NCBI GenBank assembly: GCA_028689195.1
Contig: JAQTWR010000183.1
Span: 1-5,981 of the forward strand
From: Anaerolineales bacterium
GTDB lineage: Bacteria > Chloroflexota > Anaerolineae > Anaerolineales > Villigracilaceae
Length of the DNA: 5,981 nucleotides
Direction: 5' to 3'
Shown: in pieces, positions 1 to 5,228 of the stretch
Layout of the letters: every line of letters begins with the position of its first letter
How positions within the stretch are numbered: position 1 is the stretch's first letter
The notes under the pieces: generated by a model
Database searches by the model: none
What the model was told of the DNA's origin: nothing
What the model saw: the letters and a program-made list of their open reading frames with translations, nothing else
Made by a program: the position numbers and the translations under genes

Positions 1-593
1 GTATATTTCTCCGCAGGCACGGGGGCTTTATTTACTTTGGGAGGTTCGGGCGGGGTAACGCTGTATGCGTTGAAACACAACACCGCGCTGATTTCAGAAG
101 CCAATGTTGCGCCGTTATATTTATAGCGCGTGGTGAGTAACACGTCTTTACCGGGGGCGTCGCCGCCGTATTTATAAGGGTCGTAAAGGGAATAATCGTC
201 CCCTTTTCTTTCTTTGACCAGAACAAAATGCGTTTGAATCCCCTTTTGCTTGTTCCAATCCACCTGCAAGATGACCGGCTTGCCCTGCGCCACTGCCGAG
301 TCAATTTGCGCAATAGGCGCGGGGGATGATTCGCAGGGCTGCATATCGAGGTAGGCGCAATTGGGCCAAACATAAGGCAATACGCTGGGGATAAAAAAAG
401 CGCCCTGAAAGCCGCCCGCTTTTTTCATCTTCTCATTAACAGTCACCGGAGTTTCATCGTAACCGATTCCATTGAGCATCATCGTAACAGACGTGAGCAG
501 ACAGCCCCATCCGCCTATCGTCTCGCTGGAATTCCCAAGAGGTGTTTTCGCCCACGCTTCGTCGTTCTGGTAAAGGTTCTTTGTTGTAAACAT
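1..593 (-). CDS. C39-like cysteine peptidase domain protein (5' part, runs off the left edge)
   Basis: Reading the minus strand from ATG 593-591 gives 197 uninterrupted codons to the window edge; the C-terminus lies outside. The protein resembles the Peptidase_C39_2 (papain-like) family. The motif GGWGCLLTS (27-35) carries the likely catalytic Cys31. THFVLV (121-126) supplies the likely His122, and LYDPYKYGG (136-144) the Asp138. AQGKPVILQVDW (102-113) is the usual strand before the His. After about residue 178 a Pro-rich stretch begins (TPPEPPKVNKAPVPAEKY), which looks like a linker to a second domain that cannot be seen. No signal peptide is visible at the N-terminus. AGGAGG at 603-608, 9 bases upstream, supports this start. 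Family members occur in cell-wall lytic enzymes and phage-type lysins, often joined to other domains, so the substrate may be peptidoglycan or a protein. The family call is fairly safe; the function is inferred. Confidence 0.75.
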   Translation of the reverse strand, partial: MFTTKNLYQNDEAWAKTPLGNSSETIGGWGCLLTSVTMMLNGIGYDETPVTVNEKMKKAGGFQGAFFIPSVLPYVWPNCAYLDMQPCESSPAPIAQIDSAVAQGKPVILQVDWNKQKGIQTHFVLVKERKGDDYSLYDPYKYGGDAPGKDVLLTTRYKYNGATLASEISAVLCFNAYSVTPPEPPKVNKAPVPAEKY

Positions 594-602
594 CTATCCT
601 TA

Positions 603-608
603 CCTCCT
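603..608 (-). promoter_or_regulatory. Ribosome binding site of the C39-like gene
   Basis: On the minus strand the bases read AGGAGG, a full match to the anti-Shine-Dalgarno, 9 bases before the ATG at 593. This fixes the start of the left-hand gene. No convincing -35/-10 pair was found upstream of it: TATATT (minus strand, about 613-618) has no matching -35. Confidence 0.7.
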
Positions 609-661
609 GCAATATAGAATTATGACAAATTCGATTGGACGCAATTTTACCCGATTTTACT

Positions 662-678
662 TTGCAATGAAATTGCAA
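662..678. repeat. Short inverted repeat, possible operator
   Basis: TTGCAAT (662-668) and ATTGCAA (672-678) are perfect inverted arms around a 3-base spacer. It lies about 70 bases before the start of the C39-like gene, where a dimeric repressor or activator could sit. No regulator is encoded in the window, and a 7-bp repeat in AT-rich sequence can arise by chance. Confidence 0.3.
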
Positions 679-732
679 TATTTGAGCTCTCCAGGAATTA
701 CCGTGATGATTTCTAATTTTGGGCTATCTGTG

Positions 733-758
733 GTAGCGCGACATTAATGTCGCGCTAC
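733..758. repeat. Perfect 26-bp palindrome in the divergent intergenic region
   Basis: GTAGCGCGACATT (733-745) is followed directly by its exact reverse complement (746-758). It lies between two genes transcribed away from each other, so it cannot be the terminator of either. There is no T-run on either side. The same GTAG...CTAC arm design recurs at 2536-2568, which suggests a family of dispersed intergenic palindromes rather than a gene-specific element. It could also be a protein binding site. Confidence 0.75.
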
Positions 759-836
759 AGGTTGTGGTTTATCGCGGCAAACCTCAAATATCCTTCGCTC
801 TGCTACTAAAGAACAAGGAATTTCAAAACCGTTTTC

Positions 837-902
837 GCCACGGATTTCACTAATTTGCGCGAATTTTTAAATCTATCCGTGATAATACGCGCAATTCGTG
901 GC
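837..902. repeat. Imperfect folded repeat, probable dispersed intergenic element
   Basis: Outer arms GCCACG (837-842) and CGTGGC (897-902) enclose inner arms TTGCGCG (855-861) and CGCGCAA (888-894). A competing pairing exists: CACGGAT (839-845) with ATCCGTG (875-881). The style, with 'cacggatt...aattcgtggc' around an AT-rich core, is like intergenic repeats I recall from Anaerolineae and other bacterial genomes, but that resemblance is from memory and unchecked. No coding frame of note crosses it. Confidence 0.45.
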
Positions 903-940
903 TGAATCTTTTGTTCCTTTCGCTTTGAACTGCGTTTTTT

Positions 941-1000
941 GCGCGGTGGTTTTACTCAGGGCGACATGCTCAAAGTGCGTAAGGTGAGTAATTAACGCGC
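941..1000. repeat. Weak nested inverted repeat
   Basis: GCGCG (941-945) pairs with CGCGC (996-1000), and TTACTCA (952-958) pairs with TGAGTAA (985-991). The loop between them is 26 bases. A short TCTTTTT run follows at 1001-1007, giving a faint terminator look on the plus strand, but no plus-strand gene ends here. It may be another degenerate intergenic repeat or chance. Confidence 0.25.
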
Positions 1001-1038
1001 TCTTTTTCGCTGACAGACTTTGCAAAGACCCTGTCGAA

Positions 1039-1082
1039 GGCGGGTTATTTATAAATTATTTATATTTCCCCGCCCGTTTTTT
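1039..1082 (+). terminator. Terminator-like hairpin in the leader of the binding-protein gene
   Basis: GGCGGG (1039-1044) pairs with CCCGCC (1069-1074). Inside, TATAAAT (1050-1056) pairs with ATTTATA (1058-1064) around a single base. A run of six T follows at 1077-1082, as in an intrinsic terminator pointing rightward. No plus-strand gene ends upstream, so it either shields the operon from read-through, ends a small upstream transcript, or acts as an attenuator. The large internal loop makes the fold less stable than a classic terminator. Confidence 0.5.
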
Positions 1083-1105
1083 ATTCGATATTTTCGCCGC
1101 ATCCC

Positions 1106-1111
1106 TATAAT
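1106..1111 (+). promoter_or_regulatory. Candidate -10 box of the importer operon
   Basis: TATAAT is an exact consensus -10 located 71 bases before the chosen ATG of the binding-protein gene and downstream of the terminator-like hairpin. The region 16-18 bases upstream (about 1082-1089) has no good TTGACA match, so the promoter would need an activator or a different sigma preference. Transcription would begin near 1118. Confidence 0.4.
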
Positions 1112-1120
1112 TTATTCAAA

Positions 1121-1143
1121 TGCGGTCATAGACTATGATCGCA
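1121..1143 (+). promoter_or_regulatory. Near-perfect palindrome just after the -10 box: operator or 5' UTR hairpin
   Basis: TGCGGTCATA (1121-1130) and TATGATCGCA (1134-1143) are inverted arms of 10 bases around GAC, with a single mismatch that would be a G-U pair in RNA. It starts about 10 bases after the TATAAT and ends 20 bases before the ribosome binding site. That is a typical place for a repressor site overlapping the transcription start, or for a short stem in the leader RNA. Confidence 0.4.
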
Positions 1144-1162
1144 ATTCATTTGTTACGCCCAT

Positions 1163-1170
1163 AAAGGAGG
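1163..1170 (+). promoter_or_regulatory. Ribosome binding site that sets the start of the binding-protein gene
   Basis: AAAGGAGG lies 11 bases before ATG 1182 and 5 bases before an in-frame TTG at 1176. The ATG is preferred because it opens directly on a standard lipoprotein signal peptide; the TTG would only add Leu-Lys. Either way, in-frame starts far upstream, such as TTG 1020, are excluded. Confidence 0.7.
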
Positions 1171-1181
1171 CTTGTTTGAAA

Positions 1182-2522
1182 ATGAAACGTTCACTATTCA
1201 ATTTATTTGCCCTATTAGCGGTTTTGAGTCTTGCGCTCGCCGCCTGCGGCGGCGCAGCCCCTGCGCCCACAGCAGCGCCAGCGGCAACCACAGCCGCGAC
1301 AGAAGCTCCCGCAGCCCCCACTGAAGCGCCTGCCGTCGCAGTGGAAAAAACCGTCACAGTTGGTTTCACCGCGTCGCAGACGGGATCGCAGGAAGTTTCT
1401 TCCAAGCGTCAGGTCAATGGTTTCAACTTGTGGATGAATCAAGTCAACGAAGCCGGCGGACTTACGCTGAGCGACGGCACCATCGTCAAATTCGCCGCGC
1501 AGAGCTATGACGACGAATCCAACAAGGAACGCGTACAAGAATTGTACACGCGCCTCATCACCGAAGATAAAGCCGACTTCCTCATCAGCCCGTACTCCTC
1601 CGGTCTTACCGCCGCCGCCGCAGTCATTGCCGAACAAAACGGCAAGTTGATGATCACCACCGGCGCAGCCGATGACGATACTTACAAGCAAGGCTACACG
1701 GGCGTCTTCCAACTTTACACTCCCGGTAGTTTGTATCTCACCAGCACTGTGGACATGATCAAGACCCTCGACCCCGCCGCCAAGATTGCGATTGTGAATG
1801 AAAGCGATAAGTTTTCGACAGCGGTTGTCGGCGGTTTGAAGCCATACGCTGTTGCGCAGGGATTTGAAGTTGTCCTCGAAGAAGCTTACGCATCCGATAC
1901 AGCCGATTTTGGTCCCATCATCAATAAGATCAAGGACTCTGGCGCGACGGTTGTTTTGGGCGGCGGTCACTACCCCGACGGCAGCACCTTTGCCCGCCAG
2001 CTGTACGAACGCAAAATCGGCATTCAGTTCATCGGCATTCTCGTTGCCCCGCCCGACAGCAAATTCTCTGAATTAGGCGACGCCGCGCTCGGCGTAACGG
2101 GTCCCAGCCAATGGGAAGGCAAAGCCACCCACACCGAAGCGGAAGCAAAAGGACTCGGCATCGAATGGTTCGGACCTTCAGGCGCTGATTTCGCCGCCGC
2201 GTTTGAAGCCGCATACGGCGACAAACCCACCTATCACGCCGCCGGCGGATACACCGCTGGTTTGCTCCTGCAAAAAGCCATTCTGAACGCAGACTCTGTA
2301 GACAGCGAAGCCGTCAAAGCCGCGCTCGACGCGATGAATATCTTCACCTTCTACGGCGGCATCAAGTTCGATACGTCCGCAGAAGCGCACGGCTTGCAGA
2401 TTGGCCATAGCATGGTCGTCATCCAATGGCAGAAGAACGACGCGGGCGAATTGGTACGCGAAGTTGTCTGGCCCGCAGACGTCGCCACCAAATCTCCAAT
2501 CTTCCCGATTACCGCGCCGTAA
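1182..2522 (+). CDS. Branched-chain/hydrophobic amino acid ABC importer, solute-binding lipoprotein
   Basis: This 446-residue protein captures the ligand outside the cytoplasmic membrane and delivers it to the LivH/LivM channel. Residues 1-21 are a signal peptide starting MKRS with a Leu/Ala-rich core. The lipobox LAAC (19-22) makes Cys22 the likely lipid-anchored residue. Residues 23-56 form an Ala/Pro/Thr/Glu linker typical of Chloroflexota lipoproteins. The type 1 periplasmic-binding fold (Peripla_BP_6/ANF receptor type) follows from about 57 (KTVTVGFTASQTG). Motifs include ISPYSSG (135-141), the usual ligand-contact loop; GPSQWE (307-312); and YHAAGGYTAG (351-360). These fit the amino acid-binding subfamily. 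The ligand cannot be fixed from sequence: related proteins bind Leu/Ile/Val, other amino acids, amides or urea. It is the first gene of the operon, 121 bases before livH, with hairpins in the gap. Confidence 0.9.
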   Translation: MKRSLFNLFALLAVLSLALAACGGAAPAPTAAPAATTAATEAPAAPTEAPAVAVEKTVTVGFTASQTGSQEVSSKRQVNGFNLWMNQVNEAGGLTLSDGTIVKFAAQSYDDESNKERVQELYTRLITEDKADFLISPYSSGLTAAAAVIAEQNGKLMITTGAADDDTYKQGYTGVFQLYTPGSLYLTSTVDMIKTLDPAAKIAIVNESDKFSTAVVGGLKPYAVAQGFEVVLEEAYASDTADFGPIINKIKDSGATVVLGGGHYPDGSTFARQLYERKIGIQFIGILVAPPDSKFSELGDAALGVTGPSQWEGKATHTEAEAKGLGIEWFGPSGADFAAAFEAAYGDKPTYHAAGGYTAGLLLQKAILNADSVDSEAVKAALDAMNIFTFYGGIKFDTSAEAHGLQIGHSMVVIQWQKNDAGELVREVVWPADVATKSPIFPITAP

Positions 2523-2535
2523 GTTAATTTTTCTT

Positions 2536-2568
2536 GTAGAGCGAGATTAGCGACTAATCTCGCTCTAC
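2536..2568. repeat. Hairpin after the binding-protein gene, second copy of the palindrome family
   Basis: GTAGAGCGAGATTAG (2536-2550) and CTAATCTCGCTCTAC (2554-2568) are perfect 15-bp arms around the loop CGA, starting 13 bases after the stop codon. Only four T follow, so it would be a weak or leaky terminator. Its outer 13-base arms match those of the palindrome at 733-758 at 11 of 13 positions, and both differences are matched on the opposite arm. In an ABC operon a stem here often protects the binding-protein mRNA end or lowers downstream read-through. Confidence 0.75.
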
Positions 2569-2575
2569 CTTTTCC

Positions 2576-2624
2576 TTGTCATTGCAAGGAGACTCTTCCC
2601 AACAAAGTTCCCCCGCAATGACAA
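2576..2624. repeat. Second inverted repeat before livH
   Basis: TTGTCATTGC (2576-2585) and GCAATGACAA (2615-2624) are perfect 10-bp arms. Inner bases GGAGACT and AGTTCCC extend the stem imperfectly. The 'GTCATTGC...GCAATGAC' frame is like dispersed intergenic repeats seen in many bacterial genomes; this is a recollection, not a search result. It ends 19 bases before the livH start codon and could hold the 3' end of a processed binding-protein transcript or simply be a resident repeat. Confidence 0.55.
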
Positions 2625-2643
2625 CTGATTTTGGAGTTGATCC

Positions 2644-3510
2644 ATGCAACAATTGAACCTGCTCCTCGCTTCGTTACCTGACGGAATTCTATTGGGGTTT
2701 GTATACGGCGTTGCCGCAATGGGGCTGACGTTGATTTGGGGCGTGATGAACGTCATCAACCTCTCGCACGGTCCCATCATATCGCTTGGCATGTTTGGCG
2801 CTTACATTGTCTTTATCAAGATGGGTATCAACCCATACTTGGGATTGCTTATCATCGCGCCGCTGGGATTGCTTCTGGGGGTTTTAATCTACGTTGTCGC
2901 GGTTCATCGCGTGATTAACGCGCCGCACCTTTCCTCGCTGCTGGCGACATTTTCCGTGAATATGATCATCATCGGGTTGGGGACAGCCGCGTTCACCACC
3001 TCGCCATACAACGTAGACTTCAACATGGGCAGCGTCACTTTGGGGTCTACCACGCTGCTTGGCACGCGCCTCATCGCGGCGCTGGCGGCAATCATAGCGA
3101 CGGGCAGCCTGTACCTGTTTCTCTATCGAACCCGCCCCGGGAAATATATCCGCGCGGTGGCGAATAATCGCGCCGCAGCGGAACTAATGGGAATCCCGTC
3201 GTCGCGCATCCTCGCGTTGAGTTTTGGATTAGGCACCATGCTTGCCGCAATCTCAGGGGCGTTGATCGCGACCTTCTTCCCGTTCAGCATTCTTTCGGGC
3301 GGCGGATACGAACTCAAGAGTTTTGTCATCGGCGTATTGGGCGGACTCGGCAACCCCATTGGCGCGCTGGTCGGCGGGTTGGCGCTTGGCGCGCTCGAAG
3401 CCATCGTGCCTGCATTTATGGAAACTTCGTGGGTGCCTGTCATCGAGTTTGGTTTATTTATTTTGGCGCTGCTCGTTCGTCCCAATGGATTATTTGGAGC
3501 GAAAGAATGA
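2644..3510 (+). CDS. livH: Branched-chain amino acid ABC importer permease, LivH type
   Basis: This 288-residue integral membrane protein, of the usual family length, forms half of the transmembrane channel with LivM. It is hydrophobic throughout, with about eight likely membrane segments. Family landmarks are GLTLIWGVMNVINLSHG (27-43) near the N-terminus, RAVANNRAAAELMGI (170-184), which is the cytoplasmic coupling loop that contacts the ATPases, and LGGLGNPIGALVGG (232-245). GGAG at 2633-2636, 7 bases upstream, supports ATG 2644. Its stop overlaps the livM start as ATGA (3507-3510), implying translational coupling. The symbol is assigned by family and operon position; the true substrate is not known. 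Confidence 0.93.
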   Translation: MQQLNLLLASLPDGILLGFVYGVAAMGLTLIWGVMNVINLSHGPIISLGMFGAYIVFIKMGINPYLGLLIIAPLGLLLGVLIYVVAVHRVINAPHLSSLLATFSVNMIIIGLGTAAFTTSPYNVDFNMGSVTLGSTTLLGTRLIAALAAIIATGSLYLFLYRTRPGKYIRAVANNRAAAELMGIPSSRILALSFGLGTMLAAISGALIATFFPFSILSGGGYELKSFVIGVLGGLGNPIGALVGGLALGALEAIVPAFMETSWVPVIEFGLFILALLVRPNGLFGAKE

Positions 3511-4478
3511 GAAACTGGCAAAAATACATCGGCATTATTATTCCCCTGCTTGTCGTCGCGGGATTGATGTTGTACCCCACCGTCACAGGCAAAGCCGCCG
3601 CCCGCGAAACCGCGTTTACGATTCTAAAAGCCATTGCGCTCGCCTCCAGCTTGAATATTTTGCTCGGCTATACGGGCTATGTGAGTTTTGGTCATATCGT
3701 ATTTTTCGGTTTTGGCGGCTATGTCGGCTTTTACCTGCTGAGTTCCCAGGGCGCGTCGCTTTGGATCGCCATCCTCGCCGGCGGACTTAGCTCGGGCATT
3801 TTGGCTTTTCTTTTAGGAAAGGCAATTCTGCGGCTGCGCGGCGCTTACTTTGCGCTTGCCACAATCGGCGTGAACGAGGCGATGAAGGCGTTCATCAATA
3901 ACTTCGACCTCTTCGGCGGACCGACGGGTATTACGCTCAACTTCAAGACGTATCTCGCGTATGGCGGCGCGTCAAAAGCCCTGGAGATGGCTTTCTTTAT
4001 CGTAGGCGGATTGGCTTGTCTGGCGATCATTATGAGTTACGTCATCCGCACTTCCAAATTCGGTTTGGGGCTGCTTGCCATCCGCGAGAATGAAGACGCA
4101 GCCGAAGTAATGGGCGTAATTGCGCCGGACGCAAAGACGTGGGCGTATGTTCTATCCGCGATTATCCCCGGCATGATCGGCGTTTTGTTCTTCTTCAAAA
4201 ACGGGAACGTCGAACCGCACGACGCGTTCCCGCTTCACGCTTCGATTGAATTGCTGGTCATGGTCATGCTCGGCGGACAAGGCACGGTGCTTGGACCCAT
4301 TCTCGGCGCGTTTGCGTATCAAGGAATGCGCGGATATTTGGTGACGAGCGATTTCTTCAAAGACATTCAACTCTCGGTATCGGGCGCGCTGTTGTTGATC
4401 ATCGTGCTGTTCATTCCCGCAGGCGCGGTCGGCTGGCTTAGGAAGCGCTCCGAATTATTGAGGAGGGTATTGGCATGA
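3507..4478 (+). CDS. livM: Branched-chain amino acid ABC importer permease, LivM type
   Basis: This 323-residue membrane protein is the partner of LivH in the channel. Landmarks of the family are GYVSFGHIVFFGFGGYV (57-73), LRLRGAYFALATIG (108-121), FGGPTGI (136-142), the coupling loop LLAIRENEDAAEVMGV (189-204) and GGQGTVLGPILGA (256-268). The frame is open further upstream, to an ATG at 3429, but that would run deep into livH. ATG 3507 has GGAG at 3496-3499 with a 7-base gap and gives the expected length with a first membrane segment at about 8-24. The C-terminus is basic (RKRSELLRR), fitting a cytoplasmic end. The stop overlaps livG as ATGA at 4475-4478. Confidence 0.93.
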   Translation: MRNWQKYIGIIIPLLVVAGLMLYPTVTGKAAARETAFTILKAIALASSLNILLGYTGYVSFGHIVFFGFGGYVGFYLLSSQGASLWIAILAGGLSSGILAFLLGKAILRLRGAYFALATIGVNEAMKAFINNFDLFGGPTGITLNFKTYLAYGGASKALEMAFFIVGGLACLAIIMSYVIRTSKFGLGLLAIRENEDAAEVMGVIAPDAKTWAYVLSAIIPGMIGVLFFFKNGNVEPHDAFPLHASIELLVMVMLGGQGTVLGPILGAFAYQGMRGYLVTSDFFKDIQLSVSGALLLIIVLFIPAGAVGWLRKRSELLRRVLA

Positions 4479-5227
4479 CGCTACTCTTACAAGTTCAAGG
4501 AGTTACCAAACGCTTCGGCGGTTTGCAGGCGCTGACGCAAGTGACCTTCGACCTGCCCGCAGGAGAAATCTTCGGGTTGATCGGTCCGAACGGCGCAGGC
4601 AAGACCACGTTATTCAATACCATCAACGGCGTTTATCATCCCGAAGAAGGGCGCATCGTCTTTCAGGGAAAAGACGTGACGAAGATGAAGCCCTACTATT
4701 TGGCGAAGATGGGTATGGCGCGCACGCATCAAATTGTGCGCCCGTTGAACGAATTGACCGTGCGCGAAAACGTGATGGTCGGCGCGTGTTTCGGGCATGA
4801 AAATCAACATTTGGCGAGCGCTGCCAAGATCGCGGACGAAGTCCTCGACTTTGTGAAACTATCGAGCCGCGCCGATCAACTTGCGGGTAGTTTGAACGTC
4901 GCGCAGAAAAAAAGATTGGAAATGGCGCGCGCGCTGGCTTCACATCCGCGCCTGCTTTTGTTGGACGAAGTCCTCGCAGGTTTGAATCCGTCTGAAATCG
5001 ACGGGATGATCCAAATGATTTTGGATATTCGCACGCAAGGCGTCACCATCATCATGATCGAGCATTTGATGAAAGCGGTGATGAACGTTTCGGATCGCAT
5101 TCTTGTGCTTGATTACGGCGAGCAGATCGCGGAAGGAAATCCGAAGGAAATTGCCAGCGATCCAAAAGTGATCGAAGCGTATCTGGGCGACCCAAAACTC
5201 GCCGAGAGACTCATGGAGGACGATTAA
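4475..5227 (+). CDS. livG: Branched-chain amino acid ABC importer ATPase, LivG type, with atypical signature motif
   Basis: This 250-residue cytoplasmic ATPase pairs with LivF to power import. Walker A is GPNGAGKTT (37-45). The Q-loop Gln is Q86 in ARTHQIV, matching the LivG 'ARTFQ' pattern. Walker B is LLLLDEV (160-166) with catalytic Glu165, and the switch His is H197 in IEHLMKAV. The ABC signature is unusual: the place of LSGGQ, or of the LivG-type LPYGQ, is taken by SLNVAQ (139-144) followed by a normal KKRLEMARAL. Val166 replaces the common Pro after the Walker B Glu. The D-loop region reads AGLNPSE (168-174). The LivG-specific C-terminal extension continues past residue 230. AGGAGG (4461-4466) lies 8 bases before the ATG. 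I recall similar signature variants in a LivG subgroup, so the protein is probably active. Confidence 0.92.
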   Translation: MTLLLQVQGVTKRFGGLQALTQVTFDLPAGEIFGLIGPNGAGKTTLFNTINGVYHPEEGRIVFQGKDVTKMKPYYLAKMGMARTHQIVRPLNELTVRENVMVGACFGHENQHLASAAKIADEVLDFVKLSSRADQLAGSLNVAQKKRLEMARALASHPRLLLLDEVLAGLNPSEIDGMIQMILDIRTQGVTIIMIEHLMKAVMNVSDRILVLDYGEQIAEGNPKEIASDPKVIEAYLGDPKLAERLMEDD

Positions 5228-5228
5228 C

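Noticed and set aside
32..373. Minus-strand frame of 113 codons
   Set aside because: It is out of frame with the C39-like domain that covers the same bases; the product is Arg/Ser/Pro-rich and low in structure.
454..678. Short minus-strand frame overlapping the start of the C39-like gene
   Set aside because: It lies in another frame across the gene that carries the peptidase motifs, has no ribosome binding site, and shows no domain.
733..758. Palindrome as a bidirectional terminator
   Set aside because: Both flanking genes are transcribed away from it and there is no T-run on either side.
1020..1181. N-terminal extension of the binding protein from a TTG at 1020
   Set aside because: It would translate through the terminator-like hairpin, has no ribosome binding site at 1020, and would bury the lipoprotein signal peptide 54 residues inside the protein.
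594..1181. CRISPR array, tRNA or other structured RNA gene in the intergenic region
   Set aside because: The inverted repeats differ from each other and are not regularly spaced direct repeats; no cloverleaf or known riboswitch consensus could be recognised by eye.
1240..1350. Ala/Pro/Thr-rich stretch as a tandem DNA repeat or a foreign insertion
   Set aside because: It is a low-complexity linker that keeps the reading frame and directly follows the lipobox, as expected in lipoproteins of this kind.
1215..1970. 251-codon open frame on the minus strand inside the binding-protein gene
   Set aside because: It is antisense to a clearly recognised gene, and its product has no recognisable domain; the open frame reflects the GC-rich codon pattern of the gene.
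2565..2792. Minus-strand frame across the hairpins and the start of livH
   Set aside because: It reads through palindromic repeat sequence and antisense to livH, with no family resemblance.
3429..3506. Longer LivM start at ATG 3429
   Set aside because: It overlaps livH by about 80 bases and adds a non-family N-terminus; ATG 3507 has its own ribosome binding site and gives the normal length.
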